From: Xenopus tropicalis
Taxonomy: Eukaryota > Chordata > Amphibia > Anura > Pipidae
DNA: 64,000 nt
Assembly: GCF_000004195.4 (NCBI RefSeq)
Contig: NC_030678.2
Coordinates: 84,046,904 to 84,110,903 of the forward strand
Direction of reading: 5' to 3'
Under the pieces are notes generated by a model. It made no database searches, was not told where the DNA came from, and saw nothing but the letters and a program-made list of their open reading frames with translations. Positions within the stretch are counted from its first letter, which is position 1, and every line of letters begins with the position of its first letter. Shown piece after piece: positions 32,935 to 43,332 of the stretch. Position numbers and translations under genes: made by a program.

Positions 32935-34472
32935 ATTATTATTATTGTTATTAACATTTATTTATAAAGCGCCAACATATTCCGCATCGCTGTACAATAA
33001 GTGGGTTTTATACATTGGACATACAAAGTAACATATAAAGCAATACATAACCAATACAAGAGGTGAAGAGGGCTCTGCCCAAAAGAGCTTACAATCTACA
33101 AGGAGAAAGGGTTGAGACACAAGGTGTGGGAATGGGCATGACCAGAGTTGTGAGAGGTGTGGCACAGGGTATTGCTAAACTAGATTAGGGTAAGCTTCTC
33201 TAAATAAATGCGTTTTAAGAGATCACTTGAAGGCAGAGAGGTTGGGAGAAAGTCTGACAGATTGTGGGAGCAAATTCCAGAGAAGGGGGGCAGCCCTTGC
33301 AAAGTCTTGAATGCGAGTGTGAGGAGGGAATGAGAGAGGAGTTGAGGAGCAGGTCAGTAGAGGAGCATAACAAGCGGGTCGCTTGGTATCTAGAGATGAG
33401 TTCAGAGATGTAGGGTGGGGCAGAGTTATGAACTGCTTTGAATGTGAGAGTCATTAGTTTGAATTTTATCCTGGATGGTAGGGGAAGCCAGTGCAGGGAT
33501 TGGCAGAGTGGCACGGCAGAGGAGGAGCGGTTGGAGAGGTGTATGAGCCTGGCAGCAGTATTCATTATGGACTGGAGTGGGGACAGTCTTTGGAGGGGGA
33601 GGCCATTAACAGGGACTTACAGTAGTCCAGGCAAGATATTATAAGAGAGTGAATAAGAATTTTGGCAGCATCATGGGTGATAAATGATCGTATTTTGGAA
33701 ATATTTCTTAGGTGAAAGTGACATGATTTGAGAAGTGATTGGATATGAGGAGTGAAGGACAGGGCAGAATCAAGGATAACCCCAAGGCACCGGGCTGGGG
33801 AAGATGGGGTGATGGTAGAATTGTTAACCGTTATAGATACCTCGGGAACAATGTGGGCATTGGATGGGGGAAAGAGAACCAGTTCAGTCTTAGAGAGGTT
33901 TAATTTAAGGTAACGCTGGGACATCCAAGTGGAGATAGCGGACAGTCAGGAAGAGGTGTGAGTTAGAAGCTCTGGGTTGAGATCAGGAGAGGAAAGATAG
34001 ATCTGAGTATCGTCAGCATAGAGGTGGTACTGAAAGCCAAAAGAATTGATTAATTTGCCAAGTGAGGAGGTATAGAGAGAAAATAGTAAGGGGCCCAGGA
34101 CAGAGCCTTGAGGAACCCCGACAGGAAGAGGCAGGGGAGAAGATGATTCCCCATTGTAAGAGACACTGAAGGATCGATCTGAGAGATAAGATGAAAACCA
34201 GGATAGGGCAGTGTCACAAAGGCCAAGAGAGCGGAGAGTCTGGAGGAGAAGAGGGTGATCCACAGTGTCAAAAGCAGCAGAGAGATCGAGAAGTATTAGT
34301 GGCGATTAGTGTTTTTTGGCTTTAGCCGATAGGAAGTCATTTGTTAGTCAGGTTAGAGCAGTTTCGGTGGAGTGCTGTTGTCTAAAACCAGATTGTAGGG
34401 GATCCAGGAGGTTATTGTCAGAGAGTAATAGCGTCAGTCGGTTGTAGACTAGGCGCTCAAGCAGTTTGTTCT
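32935..34472 (-). pseudogene. L2-type LINE ORF2 relic and 3' UTR
   Basis: Minus-strand reading, 5' to 3': [13 protein letters not shown] (RT motif), then [28 protein letters not shown] and [13 protein letters not shown] (34,263-33,946), which keeps the YADD catalytic core. Next LNLSKTELVLFP, CLGVILDSALSF and ISCLDYCKSLL (33,924-33,565), then AARLIHLSNR, HWLPLPSRIKFKLMTLTFKA and NSAPPYISELI (33,565-33,215). The 3' UTR has GATTGTAAGCTCTTTTGGGC, GCGCTTTATAAATAAATG and an (ATT)n end, typical of L2. The RT would drive target-primed retrotransposition. This copy is 5'-truncated (no endonuclease) and broken into at least three frames. Confidence 0.88.
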
Positions 34473-34726
34473 TCTCTTTGTAATGGCTGCTACATTGCTA
34501 TTTGATACAAGTCTCTCTAGTTAGAAAGTATTTGCTGCCCCTTACCGTAACCTTTTGCCTCCACTGTACTTTGAAGACAATGTTTCTGGCTGTTAGGTTT
34601 GACATCTAGAAACAGACATTACTTTTCATTGATTGTTACTAATGCACTTTAAAACACATTGTAGTGGGCACCCAGCAAGCAAAAGTACAGGAGTATACAT
34701 CTCTATTCAATAGATGCAATTAGAGA
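34473..34726. other. Short unassigned stretch between two L2 pieces
   Basis: No repeat ends or coding signal recognised. Confidence 0.5.
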
Positions 34727-34882
34727 CTAAGCTCTCCCCTGGCTTCCCCTACCATCCAGGATAAAATTCAAACTCATGACTCTTACATTCAAAGCAGTTC
34801 ATAACTCTGGCCCACCCTACATCTCTGAATGTATCTCTAGATACCAAGCGACCCGCTTGTAATGCTCCTATACTGAACTACT
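34727..34882 (+). pseudogene. L2-type LINE fragment, plus strand, cut at hAT copy 2
   Basis: CTCTCCCCTGGCTTCCCCTA, AGGATAAAATTCAAACTCAT and AGATACCAAGCGACCCGCTT correspond to the L2 C-terminal coding region (WLPLPSRIKFKLMTLTFKA and following), the same interval as 33,320-33,480 on the minus strand. It stops at GAACTACT, exactly where copy 2 of the hAT MITE starts. The next L2 bases are found at 26,067. Confidence 0.85.
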
Positions 34883-35167
34883 CAGTGTTGGACTGGCCCA
34901 CCAGGATACCAGGAAATCTCCCGGTGGGCCCAGGTGTCAGTGGGCCCTCCTGCCCTTTACCAAATGGCCTGCTATATGGTCATTACCTATTTCTAAATGG
35001 AAATGAAGAGGAGAAATAGATGGAAGAATAGATGCTAGCATGTACAGTAAATAAAAGAGACTAGGAGAATAAAGAGGTTGGTTGAGGAAAGGAAGAAAAA
35101 TAGTTTGGAGAGTGGGCCTATGGAATAAGGTTTTCTGGTGGGCCCCTGGGGTCCCAGTCCAACACTG
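34883..35167 (+). mobile_element. hAT MITE (CAGTGTTGGACTGG family), copy 2
   Basis: CAGTGTTGGACTGGCCCACC to CCCAGTCCAACACTG, 285 bp, same orientation as copy 1 and about 97% identical to it. Left flank GAACTACT (34,875-34,882), right flank CTTCCTGC (35,168-35,175). The flanks do not match each other but pair with those of copy 1. Confidence 0.92.
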
Positions 35168-35175
35168 CTTCCTGC

Positions 35176-37140
35176 TCCCTCCAAAGGACACTTGCCAGAC
35201 AGTAACTTAATACTACTGGTATACTCATCTTGATTAAAGAATGCCACGCATGTCAGTCTTGATACAGATACACTGAATGCATCCATCTTAATGCAGAGAT
35301 GTCAGATATGCCAGGGACACCAGATAAGTCAATTTTTACATAATAATGACAACCAATGTGTTTTTATGGTAAAACAGACAGCAAAAAGGGCATTTTGAAG
35401 TACTTTTGTCCCACACTTAAAATTATGACTAAAATGATGGCTAAATAGCGCCCGTAGCACAGCTTTTCCACTATTACAAGATTTTTTAGCAGGAATATGA
35501 AGGAATTTACAACACATCATTTCACTTTACCCTAATTAAAATAAACAGTCAGACTCTGCAAGAGTTCAGTTTTAATTAATCTGTTGATAAACTGCAGCAA
35601 AGCAAATAATAATAATAAAAAAATAAGATCTAGACATTGCCGTTTGCTATGAGTAATGTCTCATTTTCATTAAGTAACAGTGTTCTGTGGAGAGTTGATA
35701 CATACACTAATAAGTGTTTCTAATTAAGCATCTCCAACTGACAGAGCAGAATGCCAAGCAGCCTATCAGCATTACACCCATCCAGGAGCCAGCACTACAT
35801 TACCACAATCCTGAGTGAGTTTCTTTCATTAGACAACTCTTCTATTTTTTTCCTTGAGAATGCATTATAGAACTAATGTTAAAAAAAGATATGAATCAAA
35901 TTTTGGGTCATACTCAGGGCTTCTATTATATGGCACAAATATTTTATTCCCTGAACTGAATTCATGCAATGCAATGTGCAATGTAGGCAGGTTATGAAAG
36001 AATCCTAATTAAGAGTAAAATACATTCAAAGAGGAAATATGAAAATGAAAATTTATTATAAGCTTCATCTCACTGAAATAAGAAACTGTCTAAATATGAT
36101 ATGTAAAAAATGTGGTACCATTTATGAAATAATCAAGTTATCCTTCACTATCCCTCTCTCAGCATCTGTTTCTCTTTATTCTCTCTTCATGCAGAAGTTA
36201 GATTTTGATTGACAGTAAGGACTAATAAGTCATTTGGGGAGGTTGCACACTTTACCTAGATGTATTAGAGCTTACTTATTCACAATAATTGGCTCTGATA
36301 AAAAAAAAACTGTTTCTTTACATGCAGGATGTGTGCTGTAGTCAGTTATTTTGTTAGATTTTGTTTGTACTGCAGCTGGTTAATTAAATAAGCTGTAGTA
36401 CATCTGCTAGGGAAGGAAGCCCCCCTAAAAAAGATGTGTTAGACCTACCTGTCAATCAATACCTGAACCCGATTTTTGCATGAAGAGAAACAGATTACTG
36501 ATAGAGTTGTAGTAAAGAGTAACTTTATTATTTTAGAAACAATACAGAATTTTAATAAATAAACACTTGCCCCTGGAAAGAATACTTAACCAATAGATTA
36601 TTTTATATTACGTATATTTTATATTAAGTATATTACAGAATGTAACAGGAAGAAGTGTGGAAGTAAAAGACAGAACTTTGTCCATTAATTGGCTGATGTG
36701 ACCTAACTTGTATGTGTTGGGCCTCACTGATTGATATGATTATTGTACTTCAACAATTATAAGTGCAACTTTTATGTATTAAATAAATTATCTTTGATTT
36801 CACTCTATGGGATTGCTCCCCTTCCATATGTATGTGTGCCCTTGGTTTGAGTGTCTGCACTGTGAATCTTATGATCCCAGGGGGGACAATTTTCTATTTA
36901 GGATTACCCAGTGGCACATACTAGTAAAAAAAAATATGAAAATTGTTTATTTCTATGAAGGAGGGTTCCTCATATGAGCTGTTTGATGCCATATATTTTT
37001 ATAGAGACCTACATTGTTCAGGGCTATCATTTTTGATTAATTAAAGTCACAGCGGTTTAAAAATCAATGGTTAGTAAATCAGCCCCTAGGTTTTCATTTT
37101 CGTTAAAGTCCCCCTTTAAAATGATATTTAACTTATGGGT
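35176..37140. promoter_or_regulatory. Single-copy DNA with a conserved-element-like core
   Basis: No gene seen. 35,560-35,830 has TTTTAATTAATC, TTCTAATTAAGCATC and CTGACAGAGCAG words in a non-repetitive setting that resembles a developmental conserved element. Near 37,070 GGTTAGTAAATCAGCCCC looks like the right end of a GGGGC-ended MITE without a clear partner. Confidence 0.3.
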
Positions 37141-37860
37141 CTCAATCTTATGCTGTTCTGCAAAGTCTTTAAGACAGCTTTGGCTAGTTTAGCAACAGCT
37201 GGAGACAATCGCAAGCATAAGAGTCTGGGTAGAAAACACAGTATTTATTACTTTTCCCCAACCTTCACAAGTATCAGTCATGTGGGATAATATCACATAC
37301 AGCTTTTTCTCCTGTGTCTGGAAACAGCTGTACTTTGCAACTGGCATATGATGCCTTTATCAATTGAGCAGAGTTTGTCATGTCTGCTTTGTTCTGGGTG
37401 AACAGGATTTTACCCATTCTCTTGCACTGATCCTCTTCAAAGCGAGCTTGTCAGTTCCTCGCAATGATAACCACAGAATACTGAAAGAGGCTTTTCAGAA
37501 ATGTGTCTATTGCATGTTACTCAGACACTTTCCATTGCTCTCTGCAAAAAAGTTCAGACATGACTACTGTACGTGCAACTCCCTTGCAGACGTGACCCTA
37601 AGAAACCAGATCGAAGGAATATCCCAACTTTATGACAGCTCAGTAATATATATTGATCTATCACAGAAAGAATACGGGCACTGATTAAACCTCCGAATCC
37701 ATGCTTGTGCTTTTGAATGAACATGCAACTCCTTACTAATTCTTAGACAAGCTGAAATAAAGTCTAACAGCACCGGTGAAGACCTTTAAAAGATCATTAG
37801 AGAGAGGAGGTACCAAATGCAAAACAATCAGTGTCACTGCAGCTCTAAGGATTTGAAGAA
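37141..37860. other. Single-copy block containing a 106-residue open frame
   Basis: The plus frame at 37,364-37,684 is open from ATG but shows no domain I recognise, has no convincing splice or polyA context, and its composition (scattered C, H, L) is unlike a globular protein. The block is free of transposon ends. It could be a conserved non-coding element; I do not call a gene. Confidence 0.3.
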
Positions 37861-38639
37861 CTCTTTAAACGAAGCATTTTTTTTTTTTATTGGTTCACGG
37901 TATTTAAGTTTTACATTTCTTGACATTTGCAACAATATCCCCAGCTGCATTTCAGGTTGATGGTGTCAGTGACTCCTCTTAGCAACAAATTTGCACAAGG
38001 AGATGATGTTTCAAAGACCAGAGATTTTCCTTGCTGTGAAAACCAATGAAAACTGCCTTTCGGCAGCCAGCCCTATCACAAACACTATTAGTATTCCCTC
38101 TATTACCAGCCTGCCAATGGGCTGGTTTCACACACTAATAAAACTATTCAATTCTAATTTCTTTTAGAATGAGAAACTGTAACTGAGCATTTTGAGAAAC
38201 AAACAACCACTCTAATGGTTTTATTGTTTAAAAGTAAGCCTGGATCTCTGATGCTCATGTTAAGCCACTAAGCTTTTAATTCTGCTTGGTCTGTTAACTA
38301 GACTAAAGTCACCCTTCTAACTGGATGTGGCACTCTGAGAGCTGGAATAAATGCTCATTAATGCAACAATATAAATCTAAACCAGCAGCTACGTGATCTT
38401 GTATTCCAATGTTGACTTTGGAACACACAGGGGAGTGGATTAAAGAAAATAAATCTACTAATTCTTCTAATATCCTTGAGTATTTGCATGCAGCAAAAAA
38501 AAAAAAAAAAAGATGAAGGATGCCAGAAATCGAAATTGGAAGAAAGTAGCTTGTCATTAGCAGATGGTCATGGACCCTGGACAATTCTTGAAATTTTAGC
38601 AATTAGTTAAGCCACAGGGTATTGGCATAGTACAATCCT
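37861..38639. other. Intergenic DNA, no feature recognised
   Basis: A poly-T run near 37,881 and a poly-A run near 38,495. The minus-strand frame at 38,309-38,602 reads through the poly-A and is chance. Confidence 0.5.
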
Positions 38640-38900
38640 GCAATCCTGTAAATCATTGCAGGCACAGATCTGTATTTGTATGGAGTGGTATTAATAACAA
38701 TTGTCTTTGTTTCAAAGAGCAAAACATCACTCTCTCTTTAATCATTGACTTCAGGGGAATCCTAGAAACAAAATTGCAATACCAAGAAAAACCAATGAAC
38801 ATAGTGTAAATTTGCTATTTAATCATATTAGAGAAGCAACATTATAATATTGTCACAGGCTGTTGCCTAAGCAATATAAACTTGCTGTCCTTGAATCCAG
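38640..38900. promoter_or_regulatory. Candidate conserved non-coding element (Sox/TCF-like sites)
   Basis: At 38,695-38,717 AACAATTGTC is followed directly by TTTGTTTCAAAG, which combine a Sox-type dimer-like word with two TCF/LEF-like half sites facing each other. Surrounding words (TTAATCATTGACTTC, ATTTAATCATATTAG) are non-repetitive. Regulatory role is inference. Confidence 0.3.
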
Positions 38901-39959
38901 AATGTTTCTTAAAAGGGAGCATATTAATATAACCCTTATTGCTCACATGAGTACATTTCATTCAAAGACTATTTGAATAACATATACTAACCCTAGTGTG
39001 AGAATATGATAGAGACCTTTGATTTGAAGCTCCACGGGGGAACTGATTGAGGAACAATCTCTGTAAAGTACTGAATAACATGTTGGCCCTATATATAAAT
39101 ACTGGAAAATAATAATTTATAAGATCTTTAGAGCTCTTAAGAGTTTTATTAGGGAATGCTGTGACTTATAAGAGTATATAGAATGCTGCTTGTGCTGTAA
39201 GACTAGTTGAGGAGAGCCATGGTACTCATTATTTCCTGCTGAGTCTTACACAGTAGAAACCACTCTGCTGTTTCATGCTATTGCACTGACACACTGACAC
39301 TCACTGTTTAACGGTTTCCCTACTGTAATATGTACAGTGCTGATTTTCAGGTAACTAATTTTAAGTTTCTGGGTTTCTTTGCTCTATACTTCATGCTGTC
39401 TGCCCTCAGGACGTGCAGCAACATCAACGTCAGACAGTGGGGAAGGGGTTAATTGTAATTTCAGGATTGTGCTGCCAGGAAGAGATGTCTGTAGAGTATG
39501 TTTAGTTGGTAAAAGATTTTGGGAAGCATATGAAACCTCTACCTGCCAGCAATTTCTGTTTTTAATGACTCTCTGTAAAGTTAATATGCTAAGACCACTA
39601 TAAAGTTGGTTATATCATCTTGTGCTCATGGCTAATAACTACTTTATATTAACATGCACTCTGGCTCCTCCACTCAGGTTTGTGTAAGCATCTTCTGCAT
39701 TAATGATGCCCCACTAGCCTTGCTCTATCTAGGGCACAGCACAACAAAGGCTTTATTCTTCTACCTAATGTGCTAAGATAATAGACAGGGAGAAATCAAC
39801 CAGCTTCTGTTGAAAGATGCATAAAGGCATGTAGGTTAACTGTAGGTTAATTATTCACATTTACACCATGAGGGACCCCTCACAGTATATAAGGATAGCC
39901 TATTAAGCAATTTGACACACTTTAGCAGTTAACAGAAATATGCTGTAAGCCAGTATCAC
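38901..39959. other. Intergenic DNA, no feature recognised
   Basis: Nothing recognised. Confidence 0.5.
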
Positions 39960-40047
39960 TTAAAGAGTAAATAAGCCTTTTATCATAAAAGCCCCTAAAT
40001 AGACTCTATACAGCCCCCAGAATAACAGACCTTTGTCCCTGCACTTA

Positions 40048-40292
40048 GGGGTAGATTTACTAAAGATTTTCTTTTTAAAAATTTGATTAAACTCAATTCC
40101 ACAAATGTCTGACATTTACTACATGATTTCTACATGATCTTAAAAAGTTTAAGCTGGCAAATTGTCAGATTTGGATTTTTAGCCGTTTTGTTACATAGTA
40201 AAGTTTGAAAAAGTCACAACTTTTTTTCTGTGACTTTTAGCAGAAAAAATCTGAATCAGAAAAAAAAATCCAAACATTAGTAAATGGCCCCC
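40048..40292. mobile_element. GGGGYAGATTTACTAA-ended MITE
   Basis: Left GGGGTAGATTTACTAAAG, right CATTAGTAAATGGCCCCC. The inside is rich in AAAAAGT and AAAATCTGA words. Related termini are found at 46,121, about 54,000 and about 37,070. Inserted in the left arm of the T2 host. Confidence 0.75.
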
Positions 40293-40583
40293 ATAGTCTC
40301 ATGTAGATTCTGTATCACAAGCAGCTCAACTTCTCTCTACTTCCTAGTTTACAGTGAAGCTCTGCACCCTTTTCTTTGCTGTCCTCTCCAACTCTCTCTG
40401 ACTGGAAAGATGGTAGAAGAGACGTCTGCATGCCCAGTAGACACCTCTTTGACCATCTTCTCAGTCAGAGAGAGAAAAGGAGAGCGCAGCAGAGAAAAGG
40501 GGTGGGGCTTGATGCTAAACTAGGAAGTACCAGAAAAAGCTGAATTTGAGCTGCTTATGATAAAGAATTTACATGACATAGAG

Positions 40584-41518
40584 CAGTGCTGTCCAACTTC
40601 TGTTGTACCGAGGGCCGGAATTTTTCCAACCTACGTGGTGGAGGGCCGATAATGGAAGCCAGTTTTGACCACTCCCCTTTTTGAAACTGCACCCACTTGA
40701 AACCACACCCATGTTATCACATGACCATACCCATATTAATGGTTGTAGTACAGCAAAAACCTGCCATACTCTGCCTGCCCTACCCTGCCTGTGTGTGCCA
40801 TACTCTGCCTTCCCTACCCTGCCTGTGTGCCATACTTGGCTGGTTTGTGCCATACTTGGCCTGTGTGTGCCATACTCTGCCTGCCCTACCCTGCCTGTGT
40901 GTGCCATACTCTGCCTTCCCTACCCTGCCTGCGTGTGCCATACTTTCACTGTGTTTGCCATTCTTGACTGGTTTGTGCCATACTTGGCCTGTGTGTGCCA
41001 TACTCTGCCTGCGTGTGCCATACTCTGCCTTCCCTACCCTGCCTGTGTGTGCCATACTCTGCTTGCCCTATGATGCCTGTGTGTATGGCACACACAGGCA
41101 GCCTACTGTGACACAATGCTGGCACTGCTCCTACAGTCTGCACAATAACTATATATTAAAAAACTTTAATTGCAGTACCACCTCAGTATATGTTCTTTTT
41201 GTAGTGTGCAGGGATTATTTGTGGGTTTCTACTGCTCCTGAGGTGTGAACAGGGGAACAATGTGGGTGATTACAGCCTGAGCCTGAGGTGTGAACACTGC
41301 AGGGGTTGAACAATGCAGAGATTAAAAGGTGTGAAAAACACAGGGGATTACATATTTAAACAATACAGCCTGAATCTGAGGTGAGAACCATGCAGGGGGG
41401 GCAGTTAATCACAGTACTGATACCATTTAAAGCTTACACAAGAGTAAGCCATCAAAGCAGCCAGACAGGTGGGGGGCCACACAGAGGGGGGTCGCGGGCC
41501 GCCAGTTGGACAGCACTG
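40584..41518 (+). mobile_element. hAT element with internal minisatellite, copy 1
   Basis: Ends CAGTGCTGTCCAACTTCTG and CCAGTTGGACAGCACTG. Exact 8-bp target duplication ACATAGAG (40,576-40,583 and 41,519-41,526). 935 bp. 40,763-41,080 is a minisatellite built on GTGCCATACTCTGCCTGCCC with TACCCTGCCTGTGT (about 34 bp) and a longer variant with TTGGCTGGTTTGTGCC. The unit lacks stop codons in several frames, so 130- and 183-residue cysteine- and proline-rich frames and minus-strand frames appear. These are not genes. No transposase. Confidence 0.93.
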
Positions 41519-41683
41519 ACATAGAGAAATGTATGTTATTCTGGGCAAAAGGGTTTACTTACTCTTTAAACATGTAATACCCGATTATATATACCAAATC
41601 AATACAGACAAGTCAACATAGTACTGTATGTGACATGGGACTTAAATAGCATACAGGACATCTCATCACTGGTGGACCTTAAG

Positions 41684-41815
41684 CAGGGCCGGATTTCTGA
41701 TTGGGGCGCCCTGAGGCCTCTCACCATTGCTCTGTATGCTGGCAAAATATGCCACCCCTAAATTTCTGCCGCCCTAAGCCTGGGCCTTTGTGGCCTCGCC
41801 ACAAATCCAGGCCTG
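41684..41815. mobile_element. Short hAT MITE, 132 bp
   Basis: Ends CAGGGCCGGATTTCTG and CACAAATCCAGGCCTG. Flanks ACCTTAAG (41,676-41,683) and GCCTTAAG (41,816-41,823) match at 7 of 8. A relative without ends lies at 25,535-25,740. Confidence 0.88.
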
Positions 41816-41823
41816 GCCTTAAG

Positions 41824-43047
41824 GTTACAGGGTTGCCGAGCACCACTTTTCGAGTCTTCAATAACTCCCTGCCCTTCTTCACAGTATATTTCAAGATGTT
41901 TGCAGTCTTCTGAAACCAATCTGTCAGAGTAAAACCAAAAATCTATATTTTCCTAAATCAATTTGTAGATTAAAATTAAATTTTCTGCACTGCCATTTTG
42001 ATTTTCTCAAATTAACTGTGCACAATATCTGTATTTATACAGAGAGAGAGAAAGAGTATGAAATAGAGGCATGGAATAATTTGCATACAGCTATTTTTTT
42101 TTTTACTACATGGCATAATGAAATTGAAATTCTTTGAAAAGGACAAATGGTACTATTTTTTTGTGTTCTGTGAATATATTATGTTTAGCAAAATCAATAC
42201 ATGCGGAAGCTACGAAGGATATTTTATTGAAATGTCAGTGTCGTAGGAGTGTGAAACCTGTTTTCTGACATCAGTGCCTATTGTTCTGTGAGTATAGCGA
42301 GGCTATTAGCTTTCATTGTGCATGCAGCAAATGATACAGAACTGATCTCCTACAGGGCTAAATGACACAACGGGAACTCAGCACTACCAGACTAATAATG
42401 TGCTTGTATGGTGCTGCCCTAACCCAGAGTTTGCATCTCTTTAGTTAATCTTTGCTTAAGAACTAATGAGATGAATGCAATTTGTTGCTATAGAATTCTA
42501 GTAACCATAGTGTTTGTGAGAATACTGCCTGTGCTTGCCTTCACTTTCATTATAAAATGACAAAAGCCTTTTTTTTAAGTATTTGAACTTTGCTGTAATA
42601 AACTTTTTAACACTGTTTAACCTTTTACTATCCTAGAATTTTATACAATATACACCTACCACTATAATACCAAACAATGATATAGCTTTACAGTTGCTAC
42701 AGGAATATAGGGCCAAAAATATCTGGAGTAGTACATGTTATATATCCTTGGTCTATTAACAAATAAACAGAAGTCCCTATTAAAAAATTCTCTGAGCTAC
42801 TCCACTAGCTGTGCCTCATTTGAACACATGTGGCTTCTATGAATTGTAGGAAATCCTCTTTCAACCAAAAGCACAAAGCTACAGCTGCAATCAAAAACAA
42901 AAAAGAAGATAAAAGGCATGACAGAAAGGAATGACATTGCAGGACTAATTGCTTAGTGAGTCCTGCCCTGTTTTCCTAATTTGGAAAACCAGGTAGGAGG
43001 TTTTGACCCAGACAGCCCTTCCGAAATCCGGACAGGCGGCAAACATA
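41824..43047. other. Intergenic DNA, no feature recognised
   Basis: A short (AG)n tract near 42,040 and a T run near 42,096. No gene. Confidence 0.5.
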
Positions 43048-43332
43048 GTTTGAGACCTGTTGAATGCTCAGGTTTTCTGGATAAGGGATCTTTCTGTAAT
43101 TTGGAGCTCCATACATTAAGCCTACAATAAAATAATTTAAATATAAACTAAACCCAGTAGGATTGTTCTACTTGCAATAAGGATTCTTAGCTGATATTAA
43201 GTAAACAGTACTGTTTTATTATTACAGATAAAAAGGAAATAATAAAAAAATGGAATTGTTTGTTTATTGTGCAGTCTATGGGAGATGGCCTTTCCATAAT
43301 TTGAAACTTTCTGGATAAAGGATCCAATTACT
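43048..43332 (+). mobile_element. CAGGTATGGG-ended MITE, left end worn
   Basis: GACCTGTTGAATGCTCAGG, TTTTCTGGATAAGGGATC, AACCCAGTAGGATTG, CAGTCTATGGGAGATGGCC, TTTCTGGATAAAGGATCC. The terminal CAGGTATG is lost on both sides. Confidence 0.75.

Larger units (their letters stand above)
39960..41569. mobile_element. T2-type MITE carrying two nested insertions
   Basis: Left TTAAAGAGTAAATAAGCC, right GGTTTACTTACTCTTTAA, with TTAA at both edges (39,960-39,963 and 41,566-41,569). Inner arms also pair: CACAAGCAGCTCAACTT with TTTGAGCTGCTTATG, CTTCCTAGTTTA with TAAACTAGGAAG, and TCTCTGACTG with CAGTCAGAGA near the centre (40,400-40,475). Two elements sit in it, 40,048-40,292 and 40,584-41,518. Without them the host is about 420 bp. 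Confidence 0.8.

Noticed and set aside
33946..34472. Possible functional reverse transcriptase
   Set aside because: GVPQGS and YADD are intact, but the element is 5'-truncated and broken into several frames.
40681..41248. 130- and 183-codon plus frames (and minus frames) rich in Cys/Pro/Leu
   Set aside because: They are translations of the minisatellite inside a hAT element. The same unit is open in several frames at once.
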